DNA from: Mycolicibacterium stellerae
GTDB lineage: Bacteria > Actinomycetota > Actinomycetes > Mycobacteriales > Mycobacteriaceae
Direction of reading: 5' to 3'
Length of the DNA stretch: 64,000 bases
Assembly: GCF_003719305.1 (NCBI RefSeq)
Contig: NZ_RARC01000017.1
Span: forward strand, 62,001 to 126,000
Made by a program: the position numbers and the translations under genes
The notes under the pieces: generated by a model
Databases searched by the model: none
The model's input: only the letters and a program-made list of their open reading frames with translations
What the model was told of the DNA's origin: nothing
In this document: in pieces, positions 42,677-57,322 of the stretch
Layout of the letters: each line of letters opens with the position of its first letter
Numbering within the stretch: position 1 is the first letter of the stretch

Positions 42677-44190
42677 GACTTCGCGAGCACGTGGCGGGTG
42701 CGGTCCTCGCGAACCGGAACGCCGTTGCGGCCGCGTTGATCCTGTGCGTAGATGCCGACGACATAGCCGACCCCGGCGCCGTTGATTGCCAGCGCGTCTC
42801 GATCGACGTGGTCCAGAGTGTCTGACTTCTTGTGGTAGTTCGGATCGAACGGCTCGTCGGCCTTGCCGTCCCACAGCTCTGCCTGCTGCCTGGTCATCTT
42901 CTCCTCGGCGCCGGAGTACAGGCCGCCGGCGGGAACTCCCGCCAACGTGAACCCGTCGTAGTCGGAGCGGCCGTCGAACCCGGTGTCCTGCGCCGTCTTA
43001 CCCACTTCCTTGAGGTACGCGACGAAGTCGCGTTCGATGCCCGCCGACCCCTCCGGGACACGCGGGTTGGGGTCTCTGGGGTTCGGCGGTACCGACTGGT
43101 CACCGTCGTAGGTGAAATAGCCGGGGTTCGGCGAGCCGAGCATGTCGAAGTTCAGGTACAGCGCGATGTCCTTGAGCTGGTCCACATTCAGCGACTGGAC
43201 ATAGTTGTTCGAACCCTTCAGCCCGAGCTCCTCTGCGCCCCAGAAGCCGAACCGCACCGCGTTCTGCACAGCAGGCGACGGGCCAAGCTGCAGCGCGGTC
43301 TCCAGCACGGCGGCCACACCTGACCCGTTGTCGTTGATGCCGGGACCCTCCGGCACGCTGTCCAGGTGGGCGCCGACCATCACCACGTCGGCGGTAGAGC
43401 CGGTCTTCGTCTGCGCGATCACATTGCGGCTCTTCTCGACGCGCACCCCGGCGTCGAGAACGAGGGTGCTCTCACCCGGCGCGGCGCGCAGCCGCTCACC
43501 CGAGGCATTGGTGATGCTGACGACAGGGATCTTGGGGTTCGAATCCTCGCCGAGCGTGCCGCCCATCTCGTCGCCTTCGTCGTTGTTGGCGACGATCAGC
43601 GCGACCGCGCCGCGCTCGGCTGCCGCGGCCTGCTTCTGCGAGAACTGGCAGGAGCCGCGATCAACCAGCACCAACGCGCCCGCCACGGGCAGCCCGTCGT
43701 AGTCCGACGCCGTGCAGCCAGGCGTGTCCTCGACGCGGGCCGCGACCAGCGGACCAGAGACACCCCGCTGCGGGGTGCCGATGGTGAACTGCAGCGGCTT
43801 GGCCTCGATCGACGCGCCGCCGACGGTCAGCCGGGGATCCTCTGCGAACGGCAGTCGCACCTCGAACTCGGGTGTCTGGACATCGAAGCCCTTGTCGCGC
43901 AGCATCTTCGCCACATAGTCGACGCTCGCGTCGTAGCCGGCTGTGCCGAGCGCACGGTTTCCGTCGTGCGCGTCGGCGATCTCCTGAAGTTCCTGCAGGT
44001 GCGCCATCATCGCGTCGGCCTTGACCCGATCGCGCAGTTTCGATGCGAAATCGGTGGCCGCGCCAGACGCCGCGGGCGAAGACGGCGGGTTGGCGGCCTC
44101 CTTCGCGGGCTTGTCGCCGCAGCCACCGAACGCAGCCACGATGACGACGGCCGCGAGCGCAGCCAACACCCCACGCGATTTACGACCCAT
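42673..44190 (-). CDS. M28-family aminopeptidase lipoprotein (LpqL-like)
   Basis: 505 residues from ATG 44190 (MGRKSRGV). Lipobox AAFGGCGD near residue 22, an Ala/Pro-rich linker, a PA-like insert with CTASDYDGLPVAG and the M28 domain: GAHLDSV, NDNGSG, FWGAEELGL (intact Glu-Glu pair), NFDMLGS, NYHKKSDTLDHVD. The full zinc site suggests an active secreted aminopeptidase anchored to the membrane. It is the second copy of a tandem pair, roughly 40% alike by eye to the downstream gene. A third ORF upstream is absent; the ABC permease begins 45 bases away. Confidence 0.9.
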   Translation of the reverse strand: MGRKSRGVLAALAAVVIVAAFGGCGDKPAKEAANPPSSPAASGAATDFASKLRDRVKADAMMAHLQELQEIADAHDGNRALGTAGYDASVDYVAKMLRDKGFDVQTPEFEVRLPFAEDPRLTVGGASIEAKPLQFTIGTPQRGVSGPLVAARVEDTPGCTASDYDGLPVAGALVLVDRGSCQFSQKQAAAAERGAVALIVANNDEGDEMGGTLGEDSNPKIPVVSITNASGERLRAAPGESTLVLDAGVRVEKSRNVIAQTKTGSTADVVMVGAHLDSVPEGPGINDNGSGVAAVLETALQLGPSPAVQNAVRFGFWGAEELGLKGSNNYVQSLNVDQLKDIALYLNFDMLGSPNPGYFTYDGDQSVPPNPRDPNPRVPEGSAGIERDFVAYLKEVGKTAQDTGFDGRSDYDGFTLAGVPAGGLYSGAEEKMTRQQAELWDGKADEPFDPNYHKKSDTLDHVDRDALAINGAGVGYVVGIYAQDQRGRNGVPVREDRTRHVLAKS

Positions 44191-44234
44191 AGCACCCACG
44201 TTAGCCGGTGGCACACTCTCTGCTTCGACTCCGC

Positions 44235-44951
44235 TCATGCGTCCCGGCGGTTGACGGTGACCAGCGCCGCGACGAACACGACCGCGACCACGGCTGCGAA
44301 GTAGATGATCGATCCGAGCTGTCCCCACGGCATCGCGTAGTACGGGTAGAGCCACTGCACGTCGATGGACCTGAAGGCGTTACCGAACGGAAGGTACGGG
44401 CCGACCGCCGTGCTGATGTTGGGCAGGTTCCCGAGCAGGGGCTCGGCCACCAGCGGCCACAGCAACAACAGCGCAACGGCGCCCGCTGAGGCCCGCAGCA
44501 GTGCGCCGACGGCGACGCCGAGAACGGCGGCAAGCGCCGCGTACAGCGCAATCGCGCCGACAAGCCGCCAGTCGAAGTCCGAGTCCGCCACCACGATCGA
44601 GACCACCACCATCACCGCGGCATAGAAGCTGGAAAATGCGCCTGCCACAATCGCTTTCGCTACTAGCACCATGGACCGATTCGGCACCGCCATGAAGGTG
44701 GTACGGATCACGCCGTTGCGGTACTCGTTGGTGACGGTGAGCGTCGACAGGATCATCAGCACCGGCACCCCGAAGACAGCGACACCCATGGCGGCCTTCT
44801 GCGGCTCCAGCGGGAGGGGACCGTAGACGGTCGACGCCTGCATCGCGGCGAGTCCGAGGCTCAGCACCGCCACCGCGACCGCCGACCACAGCGGCGAACG
44901 GGTGGTGGTGAGCTTGATCCGTTCGGCGTTCAGCACCGCCGCCACACTCAT
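44235..44951 (-). CDS. ABC exporter permease (ABC2 type)
   Basis: 238 residues, about six hydrophobic helices. The N-terminal VLNAERIKLTTTRSPLWS and the TNEYRNGVIRTTFMAVP segment are typical of ABC2-type permeases partnered with a separate ATPase. Its ATG overlaps the ATPase stop by 4 bases. Cargo unknown; drug or lipid export is common in the family. Confidence 0.85.
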   Translation of the reverse strand: MSVAAVLNAERIKLTTTRSPLWSAVAVAVLSLGLAAMQASTVYGPLPLEPQKAAMGVAVFGVPVLMILSTLTVTNEYRNGVIRTTFMAVPNRSMVLVAKAIVAGAFSSFYAAVMVVVSIVVADSDFDWRLVGAIALYAALAAVLGVAVGALLRASAGAVALLLLWPLVAEPLLGNLPNISTAVGPYLPFGNAFRSIDVQWLYPYYAMPWGQLGSIIYFAAVVAVVFVAALVTVNRRDA

Positions 44952-45850
44952 GTCGCCGCCCGATACTGCACGGCGTCGTCGGTGAGCTTCATGTACGCGT
45001 CCTCGAGCGACGCCTGCTGTGAGGTCAATTCGTGCAGGGTGATTCCGTTGCGCGCGGCAAGCTCGCCGACCACCTCGCTGGCCGCCCCCCGCACCAGCAG
45101 CGCCGAGGCTTCCGCGTCGTCATCGACCCCGATACCCGCATCGGACAGCACCCCGCGCAGCAGTTCCAGCTGCGGGCTGCGCACTCGCACGGTGTCGGCG
45201 CGGCCGACGAACTCGCTGACCGTCGTCGACGCGATCAGCTTGCCGCGCCCGATCACCACCAGCCGGTCTGCGGTGTTGGACATCTCGGCGAGCAGATGGC
45301 TGGACACGAAGACGGTGCGGCCTTCGCCTGCGAGTGTCCGCATCAGCGTGCGCACCCAGCGGATGCCCTCGGGGTCGAGCCCGTTGACCGGCTCGTCGAA
45401 CAGAAGCACCGGCGGGTCGCCGAGGAGCGCGGCCGCGATGCCCAGCCGCTGGCTCATGCCCAGCGAAAGCGTGCCTGCCTTCTTGGCCGCGACCGTGGCC
45501 AGCCCGACCATGTCGAGCACCTCGTCGATCCGGCCTGACGGCAGCCGCTGAGTGGCGGCGATCCAGCGCAGGTGGGCCCGCACCGACCGGTTGGGGTGCG
45601 TCTGCTTGGCGTCGAGCAGTGCACCGACGTGCCGCAGCGGTTCGGTCAGCTCCCGGTAGGGCTTGCCGTCGATGGTGGCGGTGCCCGAGGTCGGACGATC
45701 CAGGCCGAGGATCATCCGCATGGTCGTGGTCTTGCCTGCTCCGTTGGGCCCGAGAAACCCCGTCACCACCCCCGGCTCGATGGTGCAGGTCAGGTCGTCG
45801 ACCGCGCGGGTGTCGCCAAATACTTTGGTAAGCCCGGCCAGTTCGATCAT
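44948..45850 (-). CDS. ABC exporter ATPase
   Basis: About 300 residues from ATG 45850. Walker A GPNGAGKTTT at about 33-42, signature LSLGMSQRLGIAAALL, Walker B PPVLLFDEPVNGLD and VSSHLLAEMSNTADRLV with the switch His. The C-terminal extension binds the ABC2 permease in similar DrrA-type pumps. A start at 45859 is possible. The long hairpin at 45878-45926 lies just upstream and could separate this unit from the thiamine operon. Confidence 0.88.
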   Translation of the reverse strand: MIELAGLTKVFGDTRAVDDLTCTIEPGVVTGFLGPNGAGKTTTMRMILGLDRPTSGTATIDGKPYRELTEPLRHVGALLDAKQTHPNRSVRAHLRWIAATQRLPSGRIDEVLDMVGLATVAAKKAGTLSLGMSQRLGIAAALLGDPPVLLFDEPVNGLDPEGIRWVRTLMRTLAGEGRTVFVSSHLLAEMSNTADRLVVIGRGKLIASTTVSEFVGRADTVRVRSPQLELLRGVLSDAGIGVDDDAEASALLVRGAASEVVGELAARNGITLHELTSQQASLEDAYMKLTDDAVQYRAAT

Positions 45851-45877
45851 CGCCACCATGATCGCACGAGGCGGCAA

Positions 45878-45920
45878 TTGTGAATCTGACGACGGAAGTG
45901 GCCAAAAAACGTCGTCAGAC

Positions 45921-45926
<6 letters not shown>
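45878..45926 (-). terminator. 17-bp RNA hairpin after the SGNH gene, upstream of the ABC exporter
   Basis: Two 17-base arms flank a 15-base loop. The DNA arms differ at one position; in the minus-strand RNA that position forms a G-U pair, so all 17 positions pair, whereas plus-strand RNA would have an A-C mismatch. The direction matches the thiamine operon. The 5' arm covers the SGNH stop. It has a U-rich loop but no U-run after the stem, so it may be a terminator, attenuator or mRNA-stabilising element. Confidence 0.75.
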
Positions 45927-47638
<1,712 letters not shown>

Positions 47639-47642
<4 letters not shown>

Positions 47643-48670
47643 CGAACCTCCACCAGTTCGGCCTCCGGTAGCGGAGCGCCGTTGAGCTCGCCCGCGATCG
47701 CCTCCGCGGTCCACGGCGCCAACAGGAAGCCGGACCGTCCGTGCCCCGCCGCCACCAGGGTGCGGTCGTCGAGACGGCCGACGATGGGCAGGTTGTCGGG
47801 TGTCATCGGACGCAGGCCCGCCGCACATTCGGCCAGCTCGTACTCACCGAGCGCGGGCATCACCGCGCAGGCGTCGTCGAGCAGTTCCCGCACACCGGTC
47901 ACCGCGGGGGCGGTGTCGCGGCCGTGCTCGTACTGGGTGGCGCCAACGACGACACCGTCGCGTCGTGGCACCAGATAGACCTGCCGTCCGTGCACGCGGG
48001 CGCGAATCACCCGTTGCGGCACCGGCATACAACCTTTTCGCCAGCGCAGCCGAAGCACCTCACCCTTGACCGGCCGAATCGGCAGGCCCGGCCACAACGT
48101 GGGCGCGTCGATTCCGTTGGCGATCACCCGCACGTCGGCGTCCAGCGCCGCGAGATCGTCCACCGGCGGGCACATGAGCACACCGAGCCGTTCACAATGC
48201 GAATCCAGCGCCTCCACCACCGCCCGATTGTCGACGGCGAGTTCGGTCTCGGCCACGAAGCCGTGCCGAATGCCCTGGGCGAGAAGCGGTTCGACATCGC
48301 GGGCCGCAGCCGTGACGTTCACCGGATGTCCCTGCGCCGCCAGCCACTCCCCGACCGTCTTGAGGTCGGCGACGTCGGCGCGGTCGACCGCGACCACCAG
48401 CGATTCGCGCGCCGTGATCACGCTTTCTGGCAGCCCGTCCATGAAATCGCCGTGCCACAGCGCAAGCGATGCAAGGCCGAGCCGCAGCAGCCGCTCCTCC
48501 CGCGGCCAGCCCTCGCTGTGCGGGGCGAGCATGCCGCCCGCGACCCACGAGGCACCGGGGTCCTTGCCCCGGTGCACAGCCACGGACCAACCGTCGAGCG
48601 CCGCGCGACGCGCGACGGATAGGCCGATGACGCCGCCGCCGACGACGGCAAGCGATCCGATCGACTGCAT
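47639..48670 (-). CDS. thiO: Glycine oxidase ThiO
   Basis: 343 residues, FAD-dependent. N-terminal LAVVGGGVIGLSVARRA (about 7-23), SWVAGGMLAPHSEGW near the flavin, and C-terminal CAAGLRPMTPDNLPIVG with GHGRSGFLLAPW. It oxidises glycine to dehydroglycine/iminoacetate for thiazole synthesis, as in aerobic thiamine producers. The ATG at 48670 follows GGGAGGGGA at the end of the TPP aptamer. First gene of an overlapping operon with thiS, thiG and the SGNH gene. Confidence 0.93.
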
Positions 48671-48671
48671 T

Positions 48672-48770
48672 CCCCTCCCTTCGCCGGCATGACCCGGAGC
48701 AGGTTCGACGGTAAGGGCAGGTTGCGCGTGCCCACTCTCAGTCCCCGGTTCCCGGGACTCCCGTGTCGAC
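48672..48770 (-). promoter_or_regulatory. TPP riboswitch (THI element) upstream of thiO
   Basis: On the minus strand the conserved blocks occur in order: CACGGGAGTCCCGGG, then GGACTGAGAGTGGG, then CGAACCTGCTCCGGGTCATG, then GGCGAAGGGAGG. The final GGGAGG is the thiO ribosome site, so TPP would be expected to block translation. Together with the thiD element this gives the window two independent TPP switches. The 5' edge of the RNA runs into the region where thiE transcription starts on the other strand. Confidence 0.93.
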
Positions 48771-48792
48771 GTCCCACATTACTCTCGCGGGT

Positions 48793-49473
48793 GTGCATCA
48801 CCCTTCCGACCGGCTGGCCCGGCTGGCTTCGGCGTCGCTGTATCTGTGCACCGACGCCCGCCGCGAGCGCGGTGATCTTGGCGCGTTCGCCGATGCGGCG
48901 CTGGCGGGCGGGGTCGACATCATCCAGCTGCGCGACAAGGGTTCGGCAGGCGAGGAGCGGTTCGGGCCGTTGGAGGCCGGCGGCGAGCTCGCCGCGCTGG
49001 AGGTGCTCGCAGACGCCGCGCGCCGCCACAACGCGCTGCTTGCGGTCAACGACCGCGCCGATATCGCCCGCGCCGCCCGAGCCGACGTGCTGCATCTGGG
49101 GCAGGACGACCTGCCGCTGCCGATCGCCCGTGACATCGTCGGGCCGCAGACGCTGATCGGCCGCTCCACCCACGACCCACAGCAAGTCGCCGCCGCGGTC
49201 GCCGAACCCGTCGACTACTTCTGCGTCGGCCCCTGCTGGCCCACCCCGACCAAACCCGGCAGAACGGCGCCCGGCCTCGGCCTGGTCCGCATTGCCGCCG
49301 AATCGGGTCCGGCCAAGCCCTGGTTCGCGATCGGTGGCATCGACGAAGAGCGGCTGCCTGAGGTGCTCGACGCGGGTGCGCGCCGCATCGTCGTGGTGCG
49401 GGCCATCACGGCCGCCGACGACCCGCAGGCGGCGGCGAGCCGGCTCAAAGCTCGGCTTGTAGCAGCGGAATAG
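48793..49473 (+). CDS. thiE: Thiamine-phosphate synthase
   Basis: 226 residues from GTG 48793. TIM-barrel enzyme joining HMP-PP and thiazole phosphate. Motifs: [69 protein letters not shown] and WFAIGGI. GTG 48793 is chosen because the remembered M. tuberculosis protein starts at about the same place and TACTCT lies 7 bases upstream as a leaderless -10; a GTG at 48763 would lie inside the thiO riboswitch region. It is divergent from thiO. The end overlaps the Nudix gene on the other strand by 29 bases. Confidence 0.93.
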   Translation: MHHPSDRLARLASASLYLCTDARRERGDLGAFADAALAGGVDIIQLRDKGSAGEERFGPLEAGGELAALEVLADAARRHNALLAVNDRADIARAARADVLHLGQDDLPLPIARDIVGPQTLIGRSTHDPQQVAAAVAEPVDYFCVGPCWPTPTKPGRTAPGLGLVRIAAESGPAKPWFAIGGIDEERLPEVLDAGARRIVVVRAITAADDPQAAASRLKARLVAAE

Positions 49474-49945
49474 CCGCCGCGACCTCGCGCAGCCGCTGCC
49501 AGCTGTTCGCGAACCCGGGGTGCAGAGGCAGCGCCTCGATGTCGTCCTCGGCCACCCAACGCAGCTCGGCACTCTCCCGGTTGGGCACGGTCTCGAGCTG
49601 TTCGGGGGCGTCTGCGATCACGGTGGTGTACGTCCATTGGCTGCCGCTCGCGGTCACGGTCGCGGTGACCTCGATCGTGCGCACAACCAGCCTGCCTGCA
49701 TCAAGGCCCGCCTCCTCATGAGCCTCGCGCAGCGCTGCCTCTTCGGCGCTTTCATGGCTGTCGCGGGCCCCGCCGGGCAGACCCCAGGTGCCGCCCTGAT
49801 GACTCCACGGCGCGCGGTGTTGCAGGAGCACGGCGGCCGATCCGTCGGGACAGGGCGCGCGGAGAAACAGACCAGCCGCGCCGTGCTTGCCCCAGTAGGG
49901 CGTGCCGCTGTCGGACACCACCCAGCCGTCGCCGTCGCCACGCAC
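49445..49945 (-). CDS. Nudix hydrolase (MutT3-like)
   Basis: 166 residues. The Nudix box [24 protein letters not shown] pattern fits GX5EX7REUXEEXGU, with the catalytic Glu residues present (positions near 60-80). These enzymes hydrolyse nucleoside diphosphates linked to other groups, for example oxidised dGTP. I recall a mutT3 gene in this slot of M. tuberculosis. The ATG at 49945 was used. It is convergent with thiE. Confidence 0.88.
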   Translation of the reverse strand: MRGDGDGWVVSDSGTPYWGKHGAAGLFLRAPCPDGSAAVLLQHRAPWSHQGGTWGLPGGARDSHESAEEAALREAHEEAGLDAGRLVVRTIEVTATVTASGSQWTYTTVIADAPEQLETVPNRESAELRWVAEDDIEALPLHPGFANSWQRLREVAAAIPLLQAEL

Positions 49946-50090
49946 CCGTTCAGCTTAGGGAACACGCGGCAAATCAGTGGGCCGCGAATGCCCACACGTC
50001 ACTCGAATAACTCTTAGAATTCTTTTATAGATTTGGAAGCAGGTCAGAACAGAAGCCGGAAAGAGCCGAAAAGATGAGGTCCGGGCACCC

Positions 50091-51406
50091 GTGACTGTGG
50101 AGCTGGCGCATCCGTCGACCGAACCACTCGCGTCGCGGTCGCCGACAACACCCGCGCATCCGCGCTGGTGGTTTCTTTGGACGACTCCCGGGCGAATCCT
50201 GACCATCGGCGTCGTGTTGTCGGCGTTGGTGATCGCCAGCGCATACGCCACCTCGACCACCGTCAACGACCGCCAGCAGGCGCTGACCACCGTCCTCGAA
50301 CACACCGAGCCGCTGGCATTCGCGGCCGGGCAGCTCTACACCACGCTGTCGGTCGCCGACGCCGCCGCGGCGACGGCCTTCATCGCGGGCGCAGAGCCGC
50401 GCGACGTCCGGCAGCGCTACGAACAGGCGATCACCGACGCCGCCAGCGCCGTCACCAGGGCATCGAGCGGGCTCACCGACGAGCCGCTGGTCCAGCTTCT
50501 CGGCCGGATCAACGCCAACCTCGCGGTGTACACCGGGCTGGTCGAGACCGCGCGCACAAACAACCGGGCGGGCAACCCCGTCGGCTCGTCGTACCTGTCG
50601 GAGGCGTCGTCGCTGATGCAACGGACGATCCTGCCCGACGCCCAAAAGCTCTACGAGGAAACCTCGGCCCGGGTGGACAAGGAGACGACGGCGTCGACCC
50701 GCATCCCCGCGCCGGTCATCCTCGTCGTGCTGGCCACGCTGTTGTTCGGCGCGTTCGCCAACCGCTGGCTGGCCCGCAGGACCCGCAGGCGCGTGAACAT
50801 CGGCTTCGTGGCAGGCGGGATGGCCGTGCTGATCATGTTGATCTGGGTGTTCACCGCGCTGGTGATCTCGACGATCGACAGCCGCAGCGCCAAGAACACC
50901 GCAGCGGAATCCCTCAAGACCGTCACCACCCTTGCGATCACCGCGCAGCAGGCGCGGGCCGACGAGACGCTGTCGCTGATCCGGCGCGGCGACGAGATTG
51001 TCCGCAAGCAGTCCTATTACCAGCGCATCGACACCATGCAGCAGGAGCTGTCCGAATATCTCGGCCGCGACGACGCGATCGACAAGGGGGATTTGTCCGA
51101 CGCCGAGCAGTTGTTGCAGCGCTGGCGTGCGGCCGACGACCGAATCAGCTCCTACATCGCGGTCGGTAACTACCAGGCCGCGACGCAGGTCGCGCTCGGC
51201 CGGGGCGAGGACGACTCGACGCCCGCCTTCGACCGGCTCGACGAGGCGCTGAACAAGGGCATCGCCCAGAGCCGCGAGCAGCTGCGCAGCGACATCCTCA
51301 ACGCCAGGCGGGTGCTGTCGGGCGCCACGGTCGGGGCGGCGGTGCTGTCCGTGATGGCCGCGATCGCGGTGGCGTTGGGGTTGTGGCCCAGGCTCAGTGA
51401 GTACCG

Positions 51407-51410
<4 letters not shown>
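50091..51410 (+). CDS. glnX: GlnX, membrane sensor of the GlnH-PknG pathway
   Basis: 439 residues from a GTG. A transmembrane helix lies near 36-56, followed by a helical extracytoplasmic region (about 57-200), two more helices around 208-225 and 240-262, a second helical segment and a final helix at 408-430. This is the layout of the four-helix-bundle-type sensor in the pknG operon. Known for the family: GlnX works with the binding protein GlnH to relay extracellular Asp/Glu to PknG. Its stop overlaps glnH by 4 bases. Confidence 0.88.
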
Positions 51411-54663
<3,253 letters not shown>

Positions 54664-54673
54664 AATCGCGTCG

Positions 54674-54898
54674 GTGGAGACGTTCAAGCGCTACCTCGTC
54701 ATTCAGGCGATGATGTTCGTCTTCGGCATCGTCGGGCCGATCTTTCTGATCGGTTACTTCATGTCGCAACCGGACCCCACGCTCAAGTGGATGTACTGGT
54801 GGGGCCTGTTCATCACCTTCGCCGACGTGTTGATCGCGTTGCGACTCGCCAAGGTCAGCGATGCGAAATCAGTCGTCAAGAAGCGCGCGTCGGACTAG
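54674..54898 (+). CDS. Small two-helix membrane protein downstream of pknG
   Basis: 74 residues from GTG 54674, 10 bases after the pknG stop. Two hydrophobic helices (about 7-27 and 38-58) enclose a PDPTLKWMYWW loop, and the C-terminus is basic (KSVVKKRASD). No family is recognised. Its spacing suggests it is the last gene of the glnX-glnH-pknG operon. Confidence 0.6.
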   Translation: METFKRYLVIQAMMFVFGIVGPIFLIGYFMSQPDPTLKWMYWWGLFITFADVLIALRLAKVSDAKSVVKKRASD

Positions 54899-54989
54899 AA
54901 GCCTGATCCGTACCCCGCCGAACAGGATAAAGACCAGGTCGGCCGCTGAAAATTGGGGTATCGCCGCCCGACGAAATACGTAGTAATCT

Positions 54990-55012
54990 GCTGTTCAGGT
55001 TGAGTTAACAGC
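54990..55012. repeat. Inverted repeat upstream of the STAS gene
   Basis: GCTGTT-N11-AACAGC, perfect 6-bp arms, 38 bp ahead of the STAS start. A GGGTAT at 54956-54961, like the -10 of mycobacterial SigF promoters, lies further upstream but a clear -35 is missing. Regulatory meaning is a guess. Confidence 0.35.
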
Positions 55013-55050
55013 CACCCACAGCGACACCAGGTTCGGCTGAGGGAGGTCAG

Positions 55051-55497
55051 ATGACCGATATAGGCACCAGTCGAGTGTTCCGCATCGATCCCAGGGCACT
55101 CGATCTTCGCGAGGAAAACGGGCGCGCGGTCTTCTCCGCCTGCCATAAGCGCCCGTCCACCCTGCTCGTCACCGTCGAGGGCGATGTCGATGCAACCAAC
55201 GGCCGCGCGCTGGCGCGGTATATCGAGGGCCGGGTCGCCGGGTCTGCGCGCCTCGAGCTCGACCTCCGGCTCGTCGACTTCTTCGGCACTGCCGGCTTCG
55301 CGGCGCTGCACAACATCAACGTGATCTGCTGCCGGTACGAGGTGAGCTGGGCTCTGCGTGCGGGCAGGCAACTGCGCCGCCTATTGGCGATATGCGATCC
55401 GGACGGCAGCCTGCCGGTCGAGGACTCGCAGTCGGTCCTCGACGAGGTGGCCGCAGGCGCGCGCGATCGACCATTCCTCGTCGGCCGGAACAACTAG
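55051..55497 (+). CDS. STAS-domain protein (anti-sigma-factor-antagonist-like)
   Basis: 148 residues. The core strand-turn VTVEGDVDATNGRALARYI and LRLVDFFGTAGFAALHNINV match the STAS fold. In SpoIIAA-type antagonists a Ser in DSSG is phosphorylated; here the equivalent reads FGTAG, so the acceptor would be Thr. It has no partner anti-sigma gene nearby. A ribosome site (GGGAGG) precedes the ATG. Possibly linked to stress sigma control, by family only. Confidence 0.82.
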   Translation: MTDIGTSRVFRIDPRALDLREENGRAVFSACHKRPSTLLVTVEGDVDATNGRALARYIEGRVAGSARLELDLRLVDFFGTAGFAALHNINVICCRYEVSWALRAGRQLRRLLAICDPDGSLPVEDSQSVLDEVAAGARDRPFLVGRNN

Positions 55498-55532
55498 CAC
55501 CGTCGTCGCACAGTCTTTTGACCTGATTGCGG

Positions 55533-56177
55533 TCAGCGCTCGGCAAGCAGGTAACAGCGACGGCTGGGGTATTCCACACCGTCAATGGGCTCTCGTTCCA
55601 ACCGCGCCTTCACGGTGAATCCGGCCGCCTCAAGCTGCGCGCTTACGTCGTCGGGGTCAAGGAAGTAGCCGTCGAGTTCCACCCGTTGGCCCAACCAGCT
55701 CGTGAGGTGATTGACAGCGCCGACGGCGAACTCGGGGCTGTCGACATGGAAGGCCAACAGAAGCCATCCCCCCGGCCGTATCACCCTGGCGAATTCACGG
55801 CATGCCGTTGTGCGGTCGGAAGGTGTCAGGTGGATGATCGAATACAGCGACACTGCACCCGCCCAGGCGTCATCGGCGACCGGCAGGTCCAGAATCGAAC
55901 CCACCGTGAAACTGAGGTCGGGGGCACGTTGACGCGCAATCTCAACCATCGCCGGAGACAGATCGATGCCGACAACGTCCGCGTGGCGTCCTGCTAGGAA
56001 GCAAGTGACATGCCCGGGGCCACAACCAATGTCGCAAATGGTCCCGGAGCTCGCCAGTTCCGCGAAGGACGTAAGAAGCGCACGATCCAGGGGCTTGGCA
56101 TCAAGTTCATCGGCGAACGCCGCGTCGTATGCTGTCGCGACCGCATCATAAGCCGCCCGGGCGTCGGGTCCGCTCAC
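55533..56177 (-). CDS. Class I SAM-dependent methyltransferase
   Basis: 214 residues. SAM-binding motif [18 protein letters not shown] (about residues 48-64), acidic motif [15 protein letters not shown], and motif III around SLYSIIHL. A Methyltransf_11/25-type small-molecule methyltransferase. Substrate unknown. The ATG overlaps the ackA stop by 4 bases, so it follows pta-ackA. Confidence 0.85.
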   Translation of the reverse strand: MSGPDARAAYDAVATAYDAAFADELDAKPLDRALLTSFAELASSGTICDIGCGPGHVTCFLAGRHADVVGIDLSPAMVEIARQRAPDLSFTVGSILDLPVADDAWAGAVSLYSIIHLTPSDRTTACREFARVIRPGGWLLLAFHVDSPEFAVGAVNHLTSWLGQRVELDGYFLDPDDVSAQLEAAGFTVKARLEREPIDGVEYPSRRCYLLAER

Positions 56178-57322
56178 TCGCCGATCACCCGCACGCAGGC
56201 CTGCGCGATCGCGAGCTCCTCGTCGGTCGGGATCACCAGCACCGCCGTGCGAGATGTCTCCGCTGAGATCCGCCGCGCGCTTCTGTCGGGGTTCTCGTTG
56301 AGGCGGTCGTCGATGTCGATGCCGAGGGTGGTCAGGCCGGCGAGCGCGTCGCGGCGCACGGTCGCGTCGTTCTCGCCGACCCCCGCGGTGAAGGTGATGA
56401 CGTCCGTATCGCCGAGCAGTGCCAGATAGCCGCCGATGTAGCGACGCAACCGGTGGATGTAGACGTCGTAGGCCAACTGTGCTGCGCCATCACCGGATTC
56501 GATCTGTTTGTGCAGCACGCGGAAGTCGATCGCGCCGCCGAGGCCGAGCACGCCGGAGCGCTTGTTGAGCATCGTCTCGATGTCCTCGACGCTCATCCCT
56601 GCGGTGCGCGACAGATAGCTGATGATGCCAGGATCGATGTCGCCCGACCTGGTGCCCATCACCAGGCCCTCCATCGGCGTCAGGCCCATAGACGTGTCGA
56701 CGGGTCTACCGTGGGCGATCGCGGAGGCCGAGGCGCCGTTGCCAAGGTGCAGCACGATCTGGTTGAGCGACTCCAGTGGTCTGTCCAGGAACGCCGCGGC
56801 CTGTTCGCTGACGTAGGAATGCGACGTGCCGTGGAACCCGTAGCGACGAATGTGCCACTGCCGCGCGATATCCCGGTCGATGGCGTACGTCGCCGCTGCC
56901 GGTGGCAGATCATGGAAGAACGCGGTGTCGAACACGGCGACGTGCGGAAGGTCGGGCAGCGCTTCGCGGGCGACACGGATGCCGAGCACGGCGGGCGGGT
57001 TGTGCAGTGGTGCCAGCGGGGCGAGTTCCTCCAGTTCGGCTATCAGCGCATCGTCGATCAGCGTCGGCTCGTAGAGGTCCGGCCCGCCGTGCACGACGCG
57101 GTGGCCTACGGCGACCAGCGGGAGAGCCTCAAGCGGCCGACCGGATTCTGCGAGCTGCCGCAACGCCTCCTGCAGTGCCGCGCCGTGGTCGGCAATCGGC
57201 CCGTCGCCGATCCGCTCGACGATCCCGTCGGCCACCATCGTTCCCGAGTCCGGTTCGACAACAGCGTATTTCAATGACGACGAACCGGAGTTGATGACGA
57301 GTACCGCGGGCGAAGCGGACAT
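56174..57322 (-). CDS. ackA: Acetate kinase
   Basis: 382 residues. N-terminal [31 protein letters not shown], then [10 protein letters not shown] and [11 protein letters not shown] are the standard acetate/propionate kinase motifs. It converts acetyl phosphate and ADP to acetate and ATP, or the reverse. The ATG at 57322 shares one base with the pta stop. The longer upstream frame is a shadow of pta. Confidence 0.96.
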   Translation of the reverse strand: MSASPAVLVINSGSSSLKYAVVEPDSGTMVADGIVERIGDGPIADHGAALQEALRQLAESGRPLEALPLVAVGHRVVHGGPDLYEPTLIDDALIAELEELAPLAPLHNPPAVLGIRVAREALPDLPHVAVFDTAFFHDLPPAAATYAIDRDIARQWHIRRYGFHGTSHSYVSEQAAAFLDRPLESLNQIVLHLGNGASASAIAHGRPVDTSMGLTPMEGLVMGTRSGDIDPGIISYLSRTAGMSVEDIETMLNKRSGVLGLGGAIDFRVLHKQIESGDGAAQLAYDVYIHRLRRYIGGYLALLGDTDVITFTAGVGENDATVRRDALAGLTTLGIDIDDRLNENPDRSARRISAETSRTAVLVIPTDEELAIAQACVRVIGE